Shown here: positions 14,253-15,796 of the stretch, piece after piece
How the letters are laid out: each line of letters opens with the position of its first letter
Position numbering within the stretch: position 1 is the first letter of the stretch
Source: Clostridiaceae bacterium
GTDB taxonomy: Bacteria; Bacillota; Clostridia; Acetivibrionales; DTU013
Direction of reading: 5' to 3'
NCBI GenBank assembly: GCA_012799845.1
Contig: JAAZKL010000196.1
Location: forward strand, 1 to 15,796
DNA: 15,796 bases
Program-made: the position numbers and the translations under genes
The notes under the pieces: model-generated
Databases searched by the model: none
What the model saw: the letters and a program-made list of their open reading frames with translations, nothing else
What the model was told of the DNA's origin: nothing

Positions 14253-14295
14253 CAATTGAGGGGCGGCCTTTTTGCCTGCGCATTTATGCCATGAA

Positions 14296-14323
14296 TTGAC
14301 AGGAATATACAAAATGTTATACT
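14296..14323 (+). promoter_or_regulatory. Promoter of the histidine kinase gene
   Basis: Perfect TTGACA (14296-14301), 16-bp spacer, TATACT (14318-14323). The leader is about 128 bases before ATG 14458, in which I see no riboswitch that I recognise. Confidence 0.7.
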
Positions 14324-14457
14324 ATTTATACTAAGGTAGTTCAGTTGAAATTCAGGGAATATCACCTGGTACACCGGAAAGCAGATCTGTTATCAAAAGG
14401 CGTGCAAACAGGTAAGGTCGGATTAGAGCGGGCAAAGCTGGAATATGCGGGGATATG

Positions 14458-15796
14458 ATGAATTTTATCAAAAAGAATGTCATTATGATCCTAATCGTTG
14501 CCGCAACGGCTGCGGCGACATTTGCGACATCTGGTGCAATGCTTTGCCTTGCCGCCGAGAACGGCGTCACCTGGTCGGAAGATGAGATAATCTTTATGGA
14601 AGAGCATCCTGTGATCCGGCTTGGCATCGACCCGGATTTCGTGCCTTTTGAGTTTATCGATGCAGACAGCGAATACAGGGGCATATCTGCGGACTTTCTT
14701 GCTTTGATCAGCAAGAAGACGGGTCTGCGGTTTGAACCTGTAAAAGGCCTGACATGGCCTGAAGCATATGATCTGGCGCTGGCGGGGGGCGTCGATATGC
14801 TGCCCGCGGTCGGGAGAACAACCGAAAGAGAACAGCATTTCCTTTATTCCGAACCATACTACTACTATAAAAGAGTGATCGTGACCCGTGATACCGATAC
14901 CGGCGTATCGGGCATAGATGATCTGGAAGGATACGCGGTAGCGGTACAGCGAAACAGTTCGCATCACAGCTACCTGTTGTCATACCCGGACATCGACCTC
15001 AGTCTCTATGATTCTGTCGAAGCAGCGCTCACCGCTGTCGCGACGGGGAGCGAAAAAGCATTTATCGGGAATCTTGCAACGACGAATTATATAATACGCA
15101 CAAACGGGATGACTAACCTCAGACTTGTGTCTTTTGAGGCGGAAAAACAGCAGGCGCTGTATTTTGCGGTCCGGAAGGACTGGCCTGAGCTGGTGGGCAT
15201 TATCAATAAAACTTTGGATTCGATCTCCGAGAGCGAAAGGCTCGCCATAAGCAACAAGTGGGTCGGACTGGATACAGATATGGATTACGGTCCTATCATC
15301 CGTATCATGCTCGTGGTCGGCGCCCTGATCGTCGTCGTTCTGACAGTGTCCTTCTTCTGGATCGCGCGGCTGCGGAAAGAGATCCGGCACCGGAAACAGA
15401 TCCAGCTCGACCTGGAAAAGGCAAAACGTGAAGCCGACGAGGCGAATGAATTCAAATCGAGCTTCATGGCAAGGATGTCCCATGAGATAAGGACCCCGCT
15501 CCATGCCATCACAGGCATGTCATACCTGCTGAAAAGGACCGGGACGTCCCTGACTCAGAGCATGTACATCGACCGGATCATACAGGCGGCAAACAGCATG
15601 CTGGGCATCATAAACGACATCCTTGACTTTTCAAAGATAGAAGCAGGCAAAGTCGAGCCTGAGATCACCTCCTTCAGCATGGACCAGGTGATCCGGGACG
15701 TGGTGAATGTCGTTTCATATAAGATCGAGGAACATGGGATCAGTTTCCGGCTGACAAAGGATCCGCTTCTGCCCAACTGGTTTTTCGGCGATCCCA
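14458..15796 (+). CDS. Sensor histidine kinase with periplasmic solute-binding domain (3' end cut by window)
   Basis: 446 residues visible, with no stop before the edge. A basic N-terminus and hydrophobic segment (residues 7-32) act as signal peptide or anchor. Residues about 50-270 are a bacterial extracellular solute-binding family 3 domain (HPVIRLGIDPDFVPFEFID, then GGVDMLPAVGRTTERE, FLYSEPYYYYKRVIVTR, LEGYAVAVQRNSSH). Residues 281-303 are a membrane span. A short coiled-coil linker (LRKEIRHRKQIQLDLEKAKREADEANEFKSSF) leads to the HisKA dimerisation helix with phospho-acceptor H342 in MARMSHEIRTPL, then INDILDFSKIEAGK. The ATPase domain and any receiver lie beyond the window. The layout is that of BvgS/EvgS-like hybrid kinases sensing a small ligand such as an amino acid, which is my inference. 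Start 14458 was preferred over the adjacent ATG 14455 for its spacing from GCGGGGA. It has its own promoter after the cysK terminator. Confidence 0.92.
   Translation, partial: MNFIKKNVIMILIVAATAAATFATSGAMLCLAAENGVTWSEDEIIFMEEHPVIRLGIDPDFVPFEFIDADSEYRGISADFLALISKKTGLRFEPVKGLTWPEAYDLALAGGVDMLPAVGRTTEREQHFLYSEPYYYYKRVIVTRDTDTGVSGIDDLEGYAVAVQRNSSHHSYLLSYPDIDLSLYDSVEAALTAVATGSEKAFIGNLATTNYIIRTNGMTNLRLVSFEAEKQQALYFAVRKDWPELVGIINKTLDSISESERLAISNKWVGLDTDMDYGPIIRIMLVVGALIVVVLTVSFFWIARLRKEIRHRKQIQLDLEKAKREADEANEFKSSFMARMSHEIRTPLHAITGMSYLLKRTGTSLTQSMYIDRIIQAANSMLGIINDILDFSKIEAGKVEPEITSFSMDQVIRDVVNVVSYKIEEHGISFRLTKDPLLPNWFFGDP

Noticed and set aside
14340..14457. Cyclic di-GMP-type riboswitch in the kinase leader (GCAAAGC word at 14430)
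   Set aside because: Only the short GCAAAGC-like word fits. The paired helices and the other conserved loop of the GEMM class are not present.

Overview
The window looks like chromosomal DNA of a low-to-mid GC, Gram-positive anaerobe of the Clostridia (Bacillota). Evidence for this: strong sigma-A type promoters (TTGACA / TATAAT-like) with purine-rich Shine-Dalgarno sites, GTG as well as ATG starts, the Bacillota-typical cdaA-cdaR-glmM order, a CymR-like Rrf2 regulator, and a two-gene AMMECR1/radical SAM set common in anaerobes. The genus cannot be told from the sequence. Coding DNA is of moderate GC with frequent AGG and ATA codons, while intergenic DNA is AT-rich. No rRNA, tRNA, CRISPR array, transposase or phage gene was seen.

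Layout, left to right. 1-108 is a 12-bp tandem repeat array that touches the left edge. 312-413 is a possible 33-residue single-membrane-span protein. 448-3046 holds amrA (a LigB/Memo-like dioxygenase-fold domain fused to AMMECR1) and amrS (the AmmeMemoRadiSam radical SAM enzyme); amrS carries an in-frame 18-bp repeat expansion next to its Fe-S cluster loop. 3253-7068 is cdaA (c-di-AMP synthase), cdaR (its YbbR-domain partner, translationally overlapped) and glmM (phosphoglucosamine mutase, with its own promoter). Convergent to glmM, 7122-7781 is a stand-alone GlmU-C-terminal-like left-handed beta-helix acyltransferase homologue. 7964-9895 holds an AraC-family regulator followed by an alpha/alpha-toroid (prenyltransferase/terpene-cyclase-like) protein of unknown function. 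9913-13004 is a leftward sulfur amino acid unit: Rrf2/CymR-like regulator, cystathionine gamma-synthase/lyase and a PatB/MalY-type C-S lyase, closed by a hairpin terminator. cysK (cysteine synthase) is divergent at 13244-14176. From 14458 a sensor histidine kinase with a periplasmic solute-binding domain runs off the right edge.

How it fits together. CdaA, CdaR and GlmM form the classic unit in which c-di-AMP synthesis is tied to cell-wall precursor supply, and the GlmU-like protein next door may belong to the same amino-sugar chemistry. The Rrf2 gene and cysK are divergently transcribed from two near-consensus promoters. Three copies of one related AT-rich motif lie at those promoters, one just downstream of each -10 box and one between them, which is good internal evidence for an autoregulated cysteine regulon.

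The least ordinary feature of the window is a set of six unrelated short tandem repeats (12, 14, 18, 15, 27 and 7 bp periods). Those inside genes keep the reading frame (18 and 27 bp). Three others begin within about ten bases after a stop codon. This suggests a genome prone to short-repeat expansion. I found no clear new defence or mobile system. The best candidates for new biology are the amrA-amrS pair with its expanded loop, the AraC/toroid pair, and the repeat pattern.
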